64,000 nt of DNA from Comamonadaceae bacterium UBA2121. Its GTDB lineage: Bacteria; Pseudomonadota; Gammaproteobacteria; Burkholderiales; Burkholderiaceae_C. This document shows, in pieces, positions 9,396 to 16,964 of this stretch. Where the stretch lies: contig DCYB01000012.1 in NCBI GenBank assembly GCA_002331385.1, positions 124,001-188,000 of the forward strand, written 5' to 3'. The translations under genes and the position numbers were made by a program. The notes below the pieces were generated by a model, which was not told the DNA's origin, did not search any database, and worked only from the letters and a program-made list of their open reading frames with translations. Each line of letters starts with the position of its first letter. Positions within the stretch are counted from its first letter, which is position 1.

Positions 9396-9577
9396 CCTCA
9401 CGCGCCAGATCGTTTCCACCTCAACTACCCTGCTATTACACGCAATGCTTGCCTAATTGGCCGACATGGTTCATAGAGAATTGGACGCTCCAATGGGCGC
9501 ACTCGCTTCGAAGGCGCGTCTGGCACCCCATCGTCGCTGCATTAGCGATAACTGACGGCATCCATTGCGAACAATGT

Positions 9578-11026
9578 TCAAAAGAGCCGTTTCAACAATC
9601 GCATGATACGGTCAAAACGGGGGCCGTAAGGCGGATACAGCATCGCGCCCGCAGAAAAACGCGACTGCGCCAGCACCGACTTCTGGTGGCTGAAGCGCAA
9701 AAAGCCCTGTTCACCGTGGTAGCCACCCCACCCGCTGTCGCCCACGCCGCCAAACGGCAGCCGGTCGTGGGTGATGTGCATCAGCGTGTCGTTCACCGTC
9801 ACGCCGCCGCTGACCGTGCGCTTGAGCACCGAGTCGCGCACCGCGTCGCTTTTGCCAAACCAGTACAGCGCCAAGGGCCGGGCCGAGGCGTTGATGTGCG
9901 CAACGGCATCGTCAAGCCGCTCATAACTGATCACGGGCAGGATCGGGCCGAAGATTTCTTCCTGCATGAGCTGCATGTCCTGCGTCACGCCAAACACCAG
10001 CGTCGGGGGCATTTGCCGCGCTACACCGTCTCCGATGCTCATGGGCGGCGGAGGCGGCGTGTCTGGCTGCGCCGCCATCACCTCGATCTGCGCGCCAAGC
10101 GTTTGCGCCTGCTGCAGCATGGTGCGCAGGCGGCCCAGGTGGCGCGAGTCGATGATGGAGGCGTAATCCGGGTTGCCTTCAAAGTAGGGGAACAGCCGTG
10201 CCACGGCGGCACGGTAGGCGTCGGCGAACAGCACTTCCTTGCCGCGCGGCAGCAGCACATAGTCCGGTGCAATGCAGGTCTGCCCCGCATTCAGCAGCTT
10301 GCCGTGGGCGATCTTGAGCGCCGCGTCCTGCAGGTCGCAATCGGCATCGATTATGCAAGGAGATTTGCCGCCGAGCTCCAGCGTGGTCGGCGTGAGATTG
10401 GCCGCCGCCGCCTGCGCCACCTTGCGCCCCACCGCAGTAGAGCCGGTGAACACGAGGTGATCAAACGGCAGCGACGCCACCAGCGCGGCCACGGCAGCGT
10501 CGCCCTGCACCACGCACATTTCGTCGGGTGCAAAGAATTGCGCCACCAGCCCCGCCAGTTGGGCGGATGTGTGGGGCGTGAGTTCGCTCGTCTTGATCAT
10601 CACCCGGTTGCCCGCCGCCAGCGCGTCGATGGCGGGACCCAGCGCCAACTGCACCGGGTAATTCCACGGCGAGATGATGCCCACCACGCCCAGCGGCTGG
10701 CGCTCGATCCAGCCGCGCGCAGGCAGCAAGTACAGCGGCGTGGACATGCGCTGCGGCTTCATCCAGCGCGACAGCTTCTTGAGCGTGTGCGCGAGTTGCG
10801 AGCGCAGTACGAAAAAATCCGCCACTTCCGTGAGGCGTTGCGAGCGAATACCAAAATCCGCCTGCACCGCCGCCGCCAACACCGCCGCGTGCTCGTCCAG
10901 CAACTTGCCCAGACGCAGCAGGCGCTCACGCCGCACCAGCATGGGCACCTCGACCTGTTCCCTGCTGGCCTGGCGCTGCAGTTCAAACAGGTGACGTACG
11001 TCGGCGGGGTGCGTGTAACTGGTCAT
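9578..11026 (-). CDS. NAD(P)-dependent aldehyde dehydrogenase, coniferyl-aldehyde dehydrogenase type
   Basis: A 482-residue class 3-like aldehyde dehydrogenase that oxidises an aldehyde to its acid. Visible landmarks in order: cofactor region GVVGIISPWNYPVQL, VFTGSTAVGRKV, general-base glutamate in TLELGGKSPCI, catalytic cysteine in LNAGQTCIAPDYVL, and the C-terminal EIFGPILPVI and LPFGGVGDSGWGGYHG. The short length and the C-terminal hydrophobic/basic tail (RIMRLLKRLF) fit the coniferyl aldehyde dehydrogenase (CalB) branch rather than the 500-residue betaine-aldehyde branch. ATG 11026 is preferred over a TTG at 11068. The neighbours do not indicate a pathway, so the substrate is unknown. Confidence 0.85.
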   Translation of the reverse strand: MTSYTHPADVRHLFELQRQASREQVEVPMLVRRERLLRLGKLLDEHAAVLAAAVQADFGIRSQRLTEVADFFVLRSQLAHTLKKLSRWMKPQRMSTPLYLLPARGWIERQPLGVVGIISPWNYPVQLALGPAIDALAAGNRVMIKTSELTPHTSAQLAGLVAQFFAPDEMCVVQGDAAVAALVASLPFDHLVFTGSTAVGRKVAQAAAANLTPTTLELGGKSPCIIDADCDLQDAALKIAHGKLLNAGQTCIAPDYVLLPRGKEVLFADAYRAAVARLFPYFEGNPDYASIIDSRHLGRLRTMLQQAQTLGAQIEVMAAQPDTPPPPPMSIGDGVARQMPPTLVFGVTQDMQLMQEEIFGPILPVISYERLDDAVAHINASARPLALYWFGKSDAVRDSVLKRTVSGGVTVNDTLMHITHDRLPFGGVGDSGWGGYHGEQGFLRFSHQKSVLAQSRFSAGAMLYPPYGPRFDRIMRLLKRLF

Positions 11027-11161
11027 AGGCTGATCATCATATCGACGCGACCATGACCGAACCTGCAAGAAACCGGGCAGTTGTCAGTGAATTTGTATCC
11101 ATCGTGGAGTACGCGCCCTTGCTCTTGATTCAACGCGCATGGGCAGCAGCCATGGCAGCGC

Positions 11162-11202
11162 AAAAAAACAAACGCCGACAGCCCCGAAGGCGTGTCGGCG
11201 TT
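11162..11202 (-). terminator. Intrinsic terminator behind the small membrane protein gene
   Basis: AACGCCGACA (11171-11180) and TGTCGGCGTT (11193-11202) form a perfect 10-bp stem. On the minus strand it is followed by TGTTTTTTTG. It ends the clpB/small-protein transcription unit. Confidence 0.85.
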
Positions 11203-11247
11203 GCGTGAATGTGTTGAAAAAGGATGAAAGCGAAGAAAGTCGCCTGC

Positions 11248-11607
11248 TCAGCGCACTTCGCGCGGCTGCACGTCGGTCACATCGATCGAAGGGCGCAGTC
11301 CGCCGCGCATGCCCGATAGACCGCCACCAGCGCCTGAGGCTCCGGCTGCGCTAGCCTGTGCTTGCGAGGGCGCTGCCGACCAGCGTGCCGTGCTGCGGTA
11401 CACGGTGCTCCAGCCCGAACGCGGATCGATCTTCATGGCCCATGGCATCACGGGCTGTCCCGTGATCCGCGCCCACACGGCGCGCGCGCCCCACACCAGT
11501 GCCAGCAACATGGCGGCTGCCAACACGCAAAGGAACACGACCACTCCTGAAGCAATCACGATCAGGCGCAACATCAACCGGGCCAGGCCCGATAACAAGT
11601 CGTTCAA
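11248..11607 (-). CDS. Small hypothetical membrane protein downstream of clpB
   Basis: 119 residues; I do not recognise the family. A long hydrophobic stretch at about residues 7-42 (LARLMLRLIVIASGVVVFLC and ALVWGARAVWARITG) suggests one long or two short membrane helices. A soluble tail follows that is rich in Ala, Gly and Ser and contains WSTVYRSTARW. The start is TTG at 11607, supported by AGGAAGAG 3-10 bases upstream; no ATG fits. It lies 69 bases behind clpB on the same strand, with a large hairpin in the gap and a strong terminator after it. It is therefore probably read from the clpB transcript and may be heat induced. The function is unknown. Confidence 0.7.
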   Translation of the reverse strand: MNDLLSGLARLMLRLIVIASGVVVFLCVLAAAMLLALVWGARAVWARITGQPVMPWAMKIDPRSGWSTVYRSTARWSAAPSQAQASAAGASGAGGGLSGMRGGLRPSIDVTDVQPREVR

Positions 11608-11624
11608 AATCTCTTCCTTTCAAC

Positions 11625-11666
11625 AAGGCCCATAACTCTGACCAGAGTGTGACAGATATGGGCCTT
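11625..11666 (-). promoter_or_regulatory. Compound hairpin between clpB and the downstream small gene
   Basis: AAGGCCCATA (11625-11634) pairs with TATGGGCCTT (11657-11666), and inside it ACTCTG (11635-11640) pairs with CAGAGT (11643-11648). No T-run follows on the minus strand, so it is not a standard terminator. It ends a few bases before the ribosome-binding site of the 119-residue gene and could act as a processing or translation control element. Confidence 0.5.
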
Positions 11667-11676
11667 CCCTATCAAA

Positions 11677-14289
11677 TCAAGCGGTTTTTGCCTCGCCGAA
11701 GTGAAATACCCCAGGGTCTTTCACCGGATCGACGCTGACCGGGATCGTGCTCTTGGGCGGATACTTGCCCTCCAGCAGCAATTTGGACAGCGGATTCTCA
11801 ATCCGCTGCTGGATCGCACGTTTGAGCGGACGCGCACCAAACACCGGATCGAAGCCCACCTTGGCCAGTTCCTCCATGGCTGCATGCGAAACGTCCAGAT
11901 GCAGATCGAGCTTGGCCAGCCGCGACTCCAGCAGCTTGAGCTGGATGCGCGCGATCGCTTCGATGTTCTTCGAGTCGAGTGCGTGAAACACCACGGTCTC
12001 GTCAATGCGGTTCAGGAACTCCGGACGGAAGTTGTTCTTGAGTTCGCCCCAGACCGCTTCCTTGATGTCCTCAGTGCTCTGCCCCACCATGCTCTGAATG
12101 AGCTGCGAGCCAATGTTGCTGGTCATCACGATCACCGTGTTCTTGAAATCCACCGTACGGCCTTGGCCGTCGGTCAGGCGACCGTCGTCCAACACCTGCA
12201 GCAGCACGTTGAACACGTCCGGATGCGCCTTTTCCACTTCGTCCAGCAGCACCACGCTGTAGGGCTTGCGGCGCACGGCCTCGGTCAGATAACCGCCCTC
12301 TTCGTAGCCCACATAGCCCGGAGGCGCACCAATCAGCCGCGCCACGGAGTGCTTCTCCATGAACTCGCTCATGTCGATGCGGATCAGGTGCTCCTCGCTG
12401 TCGAACAGGAAGCCAGCCAGTGCCTTGCACAGCTCGGTCTTGCCCACGCCTGTGGGGCCCAGGAACAGGAAACTGCCCAGCGGCCGGTTCGGATCCGACA
12501 AACCAGAGCGCGAACGGCGGATTGCGTTGGACACGGCGGCAATCGCCTCTTCCTGCCCAACCACGCGCTCATGCAGCTTGTCCTCCATGTGCAGCAGCTT
12601 GTCTTTTTCGCCCTGCATCATCTTGGCCACGGGAATGCCTGTGGCACGGCTCACCACTTCGGCGATTTCTTCCGCGCCCACTTGCGTGCGCAGCAGCTTG
12701 TGCTTCTTGCCGTCGGCACCTTCGGCCTTGGCCTCTTGCGCCTGGGCTTCCTTGAGCTGCTTTTCCAGCTCGGGCAGCTTGCCGTATTGCAGTTCGGCCA
12801 CCTTGTTGAAGTCGCCCTTGCGCTTGAGGTCCTCGATCTGGATGCGTATGGTGTCCAGCTCCTTGCGAATCTGCTCTGAGCCCTGCGCCGTGGCCTTTTC
12901 AGCCTTCCAGATTTCTTCCAGATCGGCGTACTCACGCTCCAGCGCGGACAGCTCGTCCTCGATCAGGGCCAGGCGCTTTTGCGACGCCTCGTCCTTTTCC
13001 TTCTTCATCGCCTCGCGCTCGATCTTCAACTGGATCATGCGGCGCTCCAGCTTGTCCATCTCCTCCGGCTTGGAGTCGATCTCGATCTTCACCTTGGCTG
13101 CAGCCTCGTCGATCAGGTCGATGGCCTTGTCGGGCAGGAAACGGTCGGTGATGTAGCGATGGCTCAACTCGGCCGCCGCCACGATCGCCGGGTCGGTGAT
13201 GTCCACGCCGTGGTGCGCCTCGTAGCGCACCTGCAGGCCGCGCAGGATGGCGATGGTGTCTTCCACCGAGGGCTCTTCCACCAGCACCTTCTGGAAACGA
13301 CGCTCCAGCGCCGCGTCCTTTTCGATGTACTTGCGGTACTCATCGAGTGTGGTGGCGCCGATGCAATGCAGCTCGCCACGCGCCAGCGCAGGCTTGAGCA
13401 TGTTGCCCGCATCCATGGCCCCTTCGGCCTTGCCGGCACCGACCATGGTGTGGATTTCGTCGATGAAAAGGATGATGCGGCCCTCTTCCTTGGCCACGTC
13501 GTTCAACACGGCCTTGAGGCGCTCTTCGAATTCACCGCGATATTTCGCGCCTGCGAGCAGGCCCGCCATGTCCAGCGACAGCACGCTCTTGTCCTTGAGC
13601 GAATCCGGCACTTCGCCGGACACGATGCGTTGCGCCAGTCCTTCGACGATGGCGGTCTTGCCCACGCCGGGCTCGCCGATCAGCACCGGGTTATTCTTGC
13701 TGCGGCGCTGCAGCACCTGGATGGAGCGACGAATCTCATCGTCGCGCCCGATCACCGGATCGAGCTTGCCCGAGCGGGCGCGCTCGGTCAGGTCGAGCGT
13801 GTACTTCTTCAGTGCTTCGCGCTGGCTTTCGCCTTCCGCCGTATCCATCGTCTGTCCTCCACGCACCGCCTCGATGGCGGTATCCATGCCCTTGCGGGTC
13901 AATCCATTCTGTTTGGCGAGATCCGCCGCCTTCGTGCCGCTGTCGGCCAGCGCGAGCAGGAACAACTCGCTGGCGATGAACTGGTCACCGCGCTTGATGG
14001 CTTCCTTTTCGGTGGCTTGCAACAGGCGCGTGAGATCGGGGCCGATCTGCACTTGCTGATCCTGGCCCTGCACCTGCGGCAGTTGCTTGATGGCGTTCTC
14101 AGCAGCACTGGCCAGCGCCGCCACGTTCACGCCCGCACGCTGCAGCAGCGACTTGGGACCGTCGTGCTGGCGCAGCATGGCGACGAGCAGGTGCAGCGGG
14201 TCGATATAGGCGTTGTCGTTGCCGAGCGCCAGTGATTGCGCATCTCCCAGCGCTTCTTGAAATTTGGTGGTTAGTTTGTCGAGTCTCAT
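11677..14289 (-). CDS. clpB: ATP-dependent disaggregase ClpB
   Basis: An 870-residue Hsp100 chaperone that threads aggregated proteins through its hexameric ring together with DnaK. ATG 14289 gives the canonical MRLDKLTTKFQEAL start; an in-frame start 10 codons upstream is less likely. Domains: N-domain about 1-145; first AAA+ with Walker A GEPGVGKT (205-212) and IILFIDEIHTMVGAG; coiled-coil middle domain about 400-525; second AAA+ with Walker A GPTGVGKT (about 609-616), pore loop GYVGYEEGG and arginine finger in FRPEFLNRID. There is no IGF/IGL ClpP-binding loop, as expected for ClpB. The length is normal. A CTTGAAA element upstream points to sigma-32 control, consistent with the grpE-dnaK-dnaJ cluster in this window. 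Confidence 0.97.
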   Translation of the reverse strand: MRLDKLTTKFQEALGDAQSLALGNDNAYIDPLHLLVAMLRQHDGPKSLLQRAGVNVAALASAAENAIKQLPQVQGQDQQVQIGPDLTRLLQATEKEAIKRGDQFIASELFLLALADSGTKAADLAKQNGLTRKGMDTAIEAVRGGQTMDTAEGESQREALKKYTLDLTERARSGKLDPVIGRDDEIRRSIQVLQRRSKNNPVLIGEPGVGKTAIVEGLAQRIVSGEVPDSLKDKSVLSLDMAGLLAGAKYRGEFEERLKAVLNDVAKEEGRIILFIDEIHTMVGAGKAEGAMDAGNMLKPALARGELHCIGATTLDEYRKYIEKDAALERRFQKVLVEEPSVEDTIAILRGLQVRYEAHHGVDITDPAIVAAAELSHRYITDRFLPDKAIDLIDEAAAKVKIEIDSKPEEMDKLERRMIQLKIEREAMKKEKDEASQKRLALIEDELSALEREYADLEEIWKAEKATAQGSEQIRKELDTIRIQIEDLKRKGDFNKVAELQYGKLPELEKQLKEAQAQEAKAEGADGKKHKLLRTQVGAEEIAEVVSRATGIPVAKMMQGEKDKLLHMEDKLHERVVGQEEAIAAVSNAIRRSRSGLSDPNRPLGSFLFLGPTGVGKTELCKALAGFLFDSEEHLIRIDMSEFMEKHSVARLIGAPPGYVGYEEGGYLTEAVRRKPYSVVLLDEVEKAHPDVFNVLLQVLDDGRLTDGQGRTVDFKNTVIVMTSNIGSQLIQSMVGQSTEDIKEAVWGELKNNFRPEFLNRIDETVVFHALDSKNIEAIARIQLKLLESRLAKLDLHLDVSHAAMEELAKVGFDPVFGARPLKRAIQQRIENPLSKLLLEGKYPPKSTIPVSVDPVKDPGVFHFGEAKTA

Positions 14290-14327
14290 GGTGTTCTTGT
14301 CACTCCGGATCGAAGTCAATGAGATTT

Positions 14328-14355
14328 AACTGATAGCGAGTGTGGATATTTCAAG
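14328..14355 (-). promoter_or_regulatory. Candidate sigma-32 promoter of clpB
   Basis: On the minus strand CTTGAAA (14349-14355) is a perfect heat-shock -35 box. The expected -10 at about 14 bases reads TATCAGTT (14328-14335), a weak match to CCCCATNT. It lies about 40-65 bases upstream of the clpB start. The -35 overlaps the 9-mer TGTGGATAT (14341-14349), one mismatch from a DnaA box. Confidence 0.5.
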
Positions 14356-14532
14356 ATGTGCAATGCAGAAAATCTGCACCCGCCTTCCGCAATGCGCACA
14401 ACGCCAGCGCATCCTGCACATCGGCTCACTGAGCGGTCAAGTATTGCCTCAGGCTATCGGCGCGCGCGTAGGAGTTCTTCGCATCGTCGCGGCCACGTCC
14501 TTGCCGCCGAAGGCGGTAAAGCGGGCTGGCGG

Positions 14533-15027
14533 TCAGGCGTGCGGCGCCGACCAGCGGGCCAGTGCCTGCTCGTCACTCACGCGCGCATCCACCCAGCGCG
14601 CGCCCTGCGGCGTCTGCTCCTTCTTCCAGAAGGGAGCGAGCGACTTCAGATAGTCCATGATGTATTCACAGCCCTGGTACGCCATGCCGCGATGTGCGGA
14701 CGTGACCGCCACCAGCACGATCTGGTCCGTGGGCGCGAGCAGGCCCACGCGGTGGATCACACGCACGCCATACAGATCGAAGCGCTCGACGGCCTGATCG
14801 ATGATGGCTTCGATGGATTTCTCCGTCATGCCGGGGTAATGCTCCAGCTCCATGCTGGCGACGCTGTCGCCCTCGTTGCGATCACGCACCGTGCCGACAA
14901 AGGCACACACCGCGCCCACGCGCGCATCGCCAGCGCGCAAGGCAGCCACTTCGGCCGACAGGTCGAAATCCTGCGTCTGCACCGAGACGCGAGGCGATGG
15001 AGTAGTGGAAATCGCATTCGAAGACAT
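14533..15027 (-). CDS. moaE: Molybdopterin synthase catalytic subunit MoaE
   Basis: A 164-residue large subunit of molybdopterin synthase, which with the thiocarboxylated MoaD converts precursor Z (cPMP) to molybdopterin. The family signatures are present: VGAVCAFVGTVRDRNEGDSVASMELEHYP (in pieces), IHRVGLL, VLVAVTSAHRGMAYQGCEYIMD and the active-site lysines in LKSLAPFWKKE. ATG 15027 was chosen by homologous length. The frame is open far upstream, but those residues do not resemble MoaE. A weak hairpin (TTGCCGCC/GGCGGTAA, 14501-14519) follows the stop. MoaD lies 4.6 kb away, which is unusual, because moaD and moaE are normally adjacent. Confidence 0.93.
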   Translation of the reverse strand: MSSNAISTTPSPRVSVQTQDFDLSAEVAALRAGDARVGAVCAFVGTVRDRNEGDSVASMELEHYPGMTEKSIEAIIDQAVERFDLYGVRVIHRVGLLAPTDQIVLVAVTSAHRGMAYQGCEYIMDYLKSLAPFWKKEQTPQGARWVDARVSDEQALARWSAPHA

Positions 15028-15096
15028 TCCCCCATTGTCGCAGCAAGCTCGGACCTGCGGCCACGAGCACCTTCGGCGTTGCAAGATAATCCGGGC

Positions 15097-15351
15097 ATGG
15101 CTACACAAACCATCAACACGGGCGAGTACACGCTCTACCCCTCGCCGCAAAACCAGCATCGCGTACTGTTCGAGCATCAGAAGTTCGTGCCGCACCCGTA
15201 TGCGCTCATCCACTTGCCGGATTTCGAGTTCGAAGGCCGCGTCACGTTGTTCTCGGCGCACCGCGTGGCCGACCACAAGATGGGCCAGTTGGTGAGCTGC
15301 GAACTGCCCGCCGATCTGGAGCGCTTCGAGCGCCTGTTCCGTCCCGATTGA
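15097..15351 (+). CDS. Conserved-looking hypothetical protein, 84 residues
   Basis: A soluble acidic/aromatic protein of 84 residues with no signal or membrane segment (central part HPYALIHLPDFEFEGRVTLF). I do not recognise the family. ATG 15097 is divergent from moaE with a 69-base gap. A GATAAT -10-like hexamer ends six bases before the ATG and there is no Shine-Dalgarno sequence, so the message may be leaderless. The next gene begins 19 bases downstream on the same strand, so the two are probably co-transcribed. Codon use looks like that of its neighbours. Confidence 0.6.
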   Translation: MATQTINTGEYTLYPSPQNQHRVLFEHQKFVPHPYALIHLPDFEFEGRVTLFSAHRVADHKMGQLVSCELPADLERFERLFRPD

Positions 15352-15370
15352 ATGCGAGCGCCTGCACACC

Positions 15371-15700
15371 ATGGATGAAACCTCGCAAATCCAGCCGCCG
15401 CCCAGCTTTGTCGAAGTCCACAGCCACAAGAGCGGCAAGCTGTTGCTGCCCAAGACCGAACTGGTTGCGCGCTATGAGCTGTGCGAAGACCTCGCCAGCC
15501 ACCTGAGCGAACAGGCGCAAATGCTCTATCACAGCGGCAATGCGTCCGAAGAGGGCGTACTGCTCGGCATGCACGCCGCCCTCTGCGCGGAAGGCTCGGT
15601 CGTGGCGCCGCCAGAAGCGCGCTGGGTTGTGCTGCGCATGGCCGAGCTGCTGGAATGGCGCGCGCCGCTGCTTTCTCACCACATTCCACAGCAAGACTGA
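15371..15700 (+). CDS. Hypothetical protein, 109 residues
   Basis: A soluble protein with no signal peptide or membrane helix. The middle is mostly helical in character (ELCEDLASHLSEQAQMLYHS) and the end is hydrophobic (RWVVLRMAELLEWRAPLL). I do not recognise the family. It follows the 84-residue gene by 19 bases and is probably in the same operon. The absence of a competing frame with better codon use and the regular spacing make it likely to be real. No function is inferred. Confidence 0.6.
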   Translation: MDETSQIQPPPSFVEVHSHKSGKLLLPKTELVARYELCEDLASHLSEQAQMLYHSGNASEEGVLLGMHAALCAEGSVVAPPEARWVVLRMAELLEWRAPLLSHHIPQQD

Positions 15701-15734
15701 GCGCAACCGCATGGCGCTTGCTACACTCGCGCCC

Positions 15735-15845
15735 ATGCCTTTTCGCTCCCCCCTGCACAACCACCACGCTGCCAGCACGTTCACCGCGCTGACCGCCGCC
15801 GTGGCCCACGCTGCAGCCAAAGCGAAAAAACCCAAGCTCGTCTGA
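15735..15845 (+). CDS. Candidate leader peptide, lysine-rich at its end
   Basis: A 36-codon ORF (starts MPFRSPLHNHH, ends AKAKKPKLV) in the gap before the DapA-like gene. An extended -10 element (TGCTACACT, hexamer at 15722-15727) ends seven bases before the ATG, so the message would be practically leaderless. Four of the last nine codons are lysine (AAA, AAA, AAA, AAG). A perfect 9-bp hairpin begins 10 bases after the stop. This resembles a leader peptide sensing lysine supply in front of a dihydrodipicolinate-synthase homologue, but no terminator with a T-run follows, so attenuation is not demonstrated. It could also be a small protein or a chance ORF. Confidence 0.35.
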   Translation: MPFRSPLHNHHAASTFTALTAAVAHAAAKAKKPKLV

Positions 15846-15855
15846 CCGGAGCTGA

Positions 15856-15882
15856 GGTTCCGTCCAGATGAGCGACGGAACC
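15856..15882 (+). promoter_or_regulatory. Hairpin after the lysine-rich leader ORF
   Basis: GGTTCCGTC (15856-15864) pairs perfectly with GACGGAACC (15874-15882) around a 9-base loop. No T-run follows. The remaining 144 bases to the DapA-like start contain further GC-rich self-complementary segments (around CGTCCGGACG) but no clear terminator. Confidence 0.5.
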
Positions 15883-16026
15883 GGCCAGGCAGCTCTCACC
15901 CCCACTCCCGTTTTCCCTTTCCCGTCCAGCCCCTGCTGGCAGTTGCCCACCGAACCGCCGCGCGTCCGGACGGTGGCGTCGTGCGGTCTTTCACGGTTCA
16001 ACACCACGCATTGAAAGGAACGGGAA

Positions 16027-16953
16027 ATGCCCCTTCAGAACCCCACGCCCACGGCGGCGCACACCGACTTCTCCGGCCTGTGGATTCCACTCGTCACCCC
16101 TTTTGATGGCGACGCCATCGACCACCCTGCACTGGCCGCCCTCACCACGCGCATGTGCAACGCGGGCGTCGCCGGGTTCGTCGCCTGCGGCTCGACTGGT
16201 GAGGCTGCAGCGCTCACCCACGCGGAAGAAGATGCGGCGCTGGCCACCATCGTCCAGGCGGCTGCGGGTCTGCCGGTGGTGATGGGCGCGTCCGACTGCA
16301 ATCTGGCGCGCATGCTCGAGCGCATACAGCAGCTCAACCAGCAGCCCCTGGCGGCAGTGCTGGTGCCACCGCCCAGCTATATCCGGCCCTCGCAGGCCGG
16401 TCTGGTGCAATGGTTCAGCCGGCTTGCGGACGCCAGCGTTCACCCACTCATCATCTACGACATTCCGGCCCGCACAGGCGCGGTGATGGCGCTGGAGACA
16501 CTGCGCGCACTGGCCCGCCATCCGCGCATCGTCGCCATCAAGGACTGCGGCTGCGACGCCAACAAGACGCAGGCGTTGATCCACGACGGCCAACTGCAGG
16601 TGATGGTGGGCGAGGATGCGCAGATTTTTTCCACGCTCGCGCAAGGCGGACATGGCGTGATCGCGGCCAGCGCCCATGCGCATACGGAGCATTTCGTAGA
16701 GTTGCTGCGCCTGCTCGCGCACGGTGATGTGCTGTGCGCGCAGCCGCTGTGGCAAGCCTTGCTGCCGCACATCCGGTGCAGCTTTGAAAAGCCCAATCCA
16801 GCGCCCATCAAGGGCTTGCTCGCGCACATGGGCTGTATGCGCCCCGACCTGCGCGCGCCGATGACGCCGGCTTCCAGCGACCTGGTCCAGCGCATGAGCC
16901 AATTACCCATGCCATCGCGTCTGGCAGACCCGACAACGGCGCTGCGTGCCTGA
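16027..16953 (+). CDS. Dihydrodipicolinate synthase / N-acetylneuraminate lyase family protein
   Basis: A 308-residue TIM-barrel class I aldolase. The Schiff-base lysine is in IVAIKDC (Lys172), the catalytic tyrosine and carboxylate-binding arginine are in IIYDIPARTG (Tyr144, Arg149), and the substrate loop is GSTGEA (55-60), where DapA has GTTGES. These features fit 4-hydroxy-tetrahydrodipicolinate synthase (pyruvate plus aspartate semialdehyde), but the tyrosine relay region reads VPPPSYIRPSQ instead of TPYYNRPSQ. A paralogue acting on another aldehyde is therefore possible. A Shine-Dalgarno AAGGAA precedes the start. It is convergent with the TonB receptor gene, 11 bases away. It lies inside the block that separates moaE from moaD. 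Confidence 0.8.
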   Translation: MPLQNPTPTAAHTDFSGLWIPLVTPFDGDAIDHPALAALTTRMCNAGVAGFVACGSTGEAAALTHAEEDAALATIVQAAAGLPVVMGASDCNLARMLERIQQLNQQPLAAVLVPPPSYIRPSQAGLVQWFSRLADASVHPLIIYDIPARTGAVMALETLRALARHPRIVAIKDCGCDANKTQALIHDGQLQVMVGEDAQIFSTLAQGGHGVIAASAHAHTEHFVELLRLLAHGDVLCAQPLWQALLPHIRCSFEKPNPAPIKGLLAHMGCMRPDLRAPMTPASSDLVQRMSQLPMPSRLADPTTALRA

Positions 16954-16964
16954 GTCGCCAACCG

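Noticed and set aside
8609..11056. An 815-codon plus-strand frame over the GNAT and aldehyde dehydrogenase genes
   Set aside because: It lies opposite two genes with intact active-site motifs and crosses their intergenic hairpins; no domain is recognisable.
11701..14235. Long plus-strand frames opposite clpB
   Set aside because: Antisense to a highly conserved chaperone gene; the amino-acid composition is that of a shadow frame.
15883..16026. Intrinsic terminator that would complete lysine attenuation before the DapA-like gene
   Set aside because: GC-rich self-complementary segments exist, but none is followed by a T-run of four or more in the right place.
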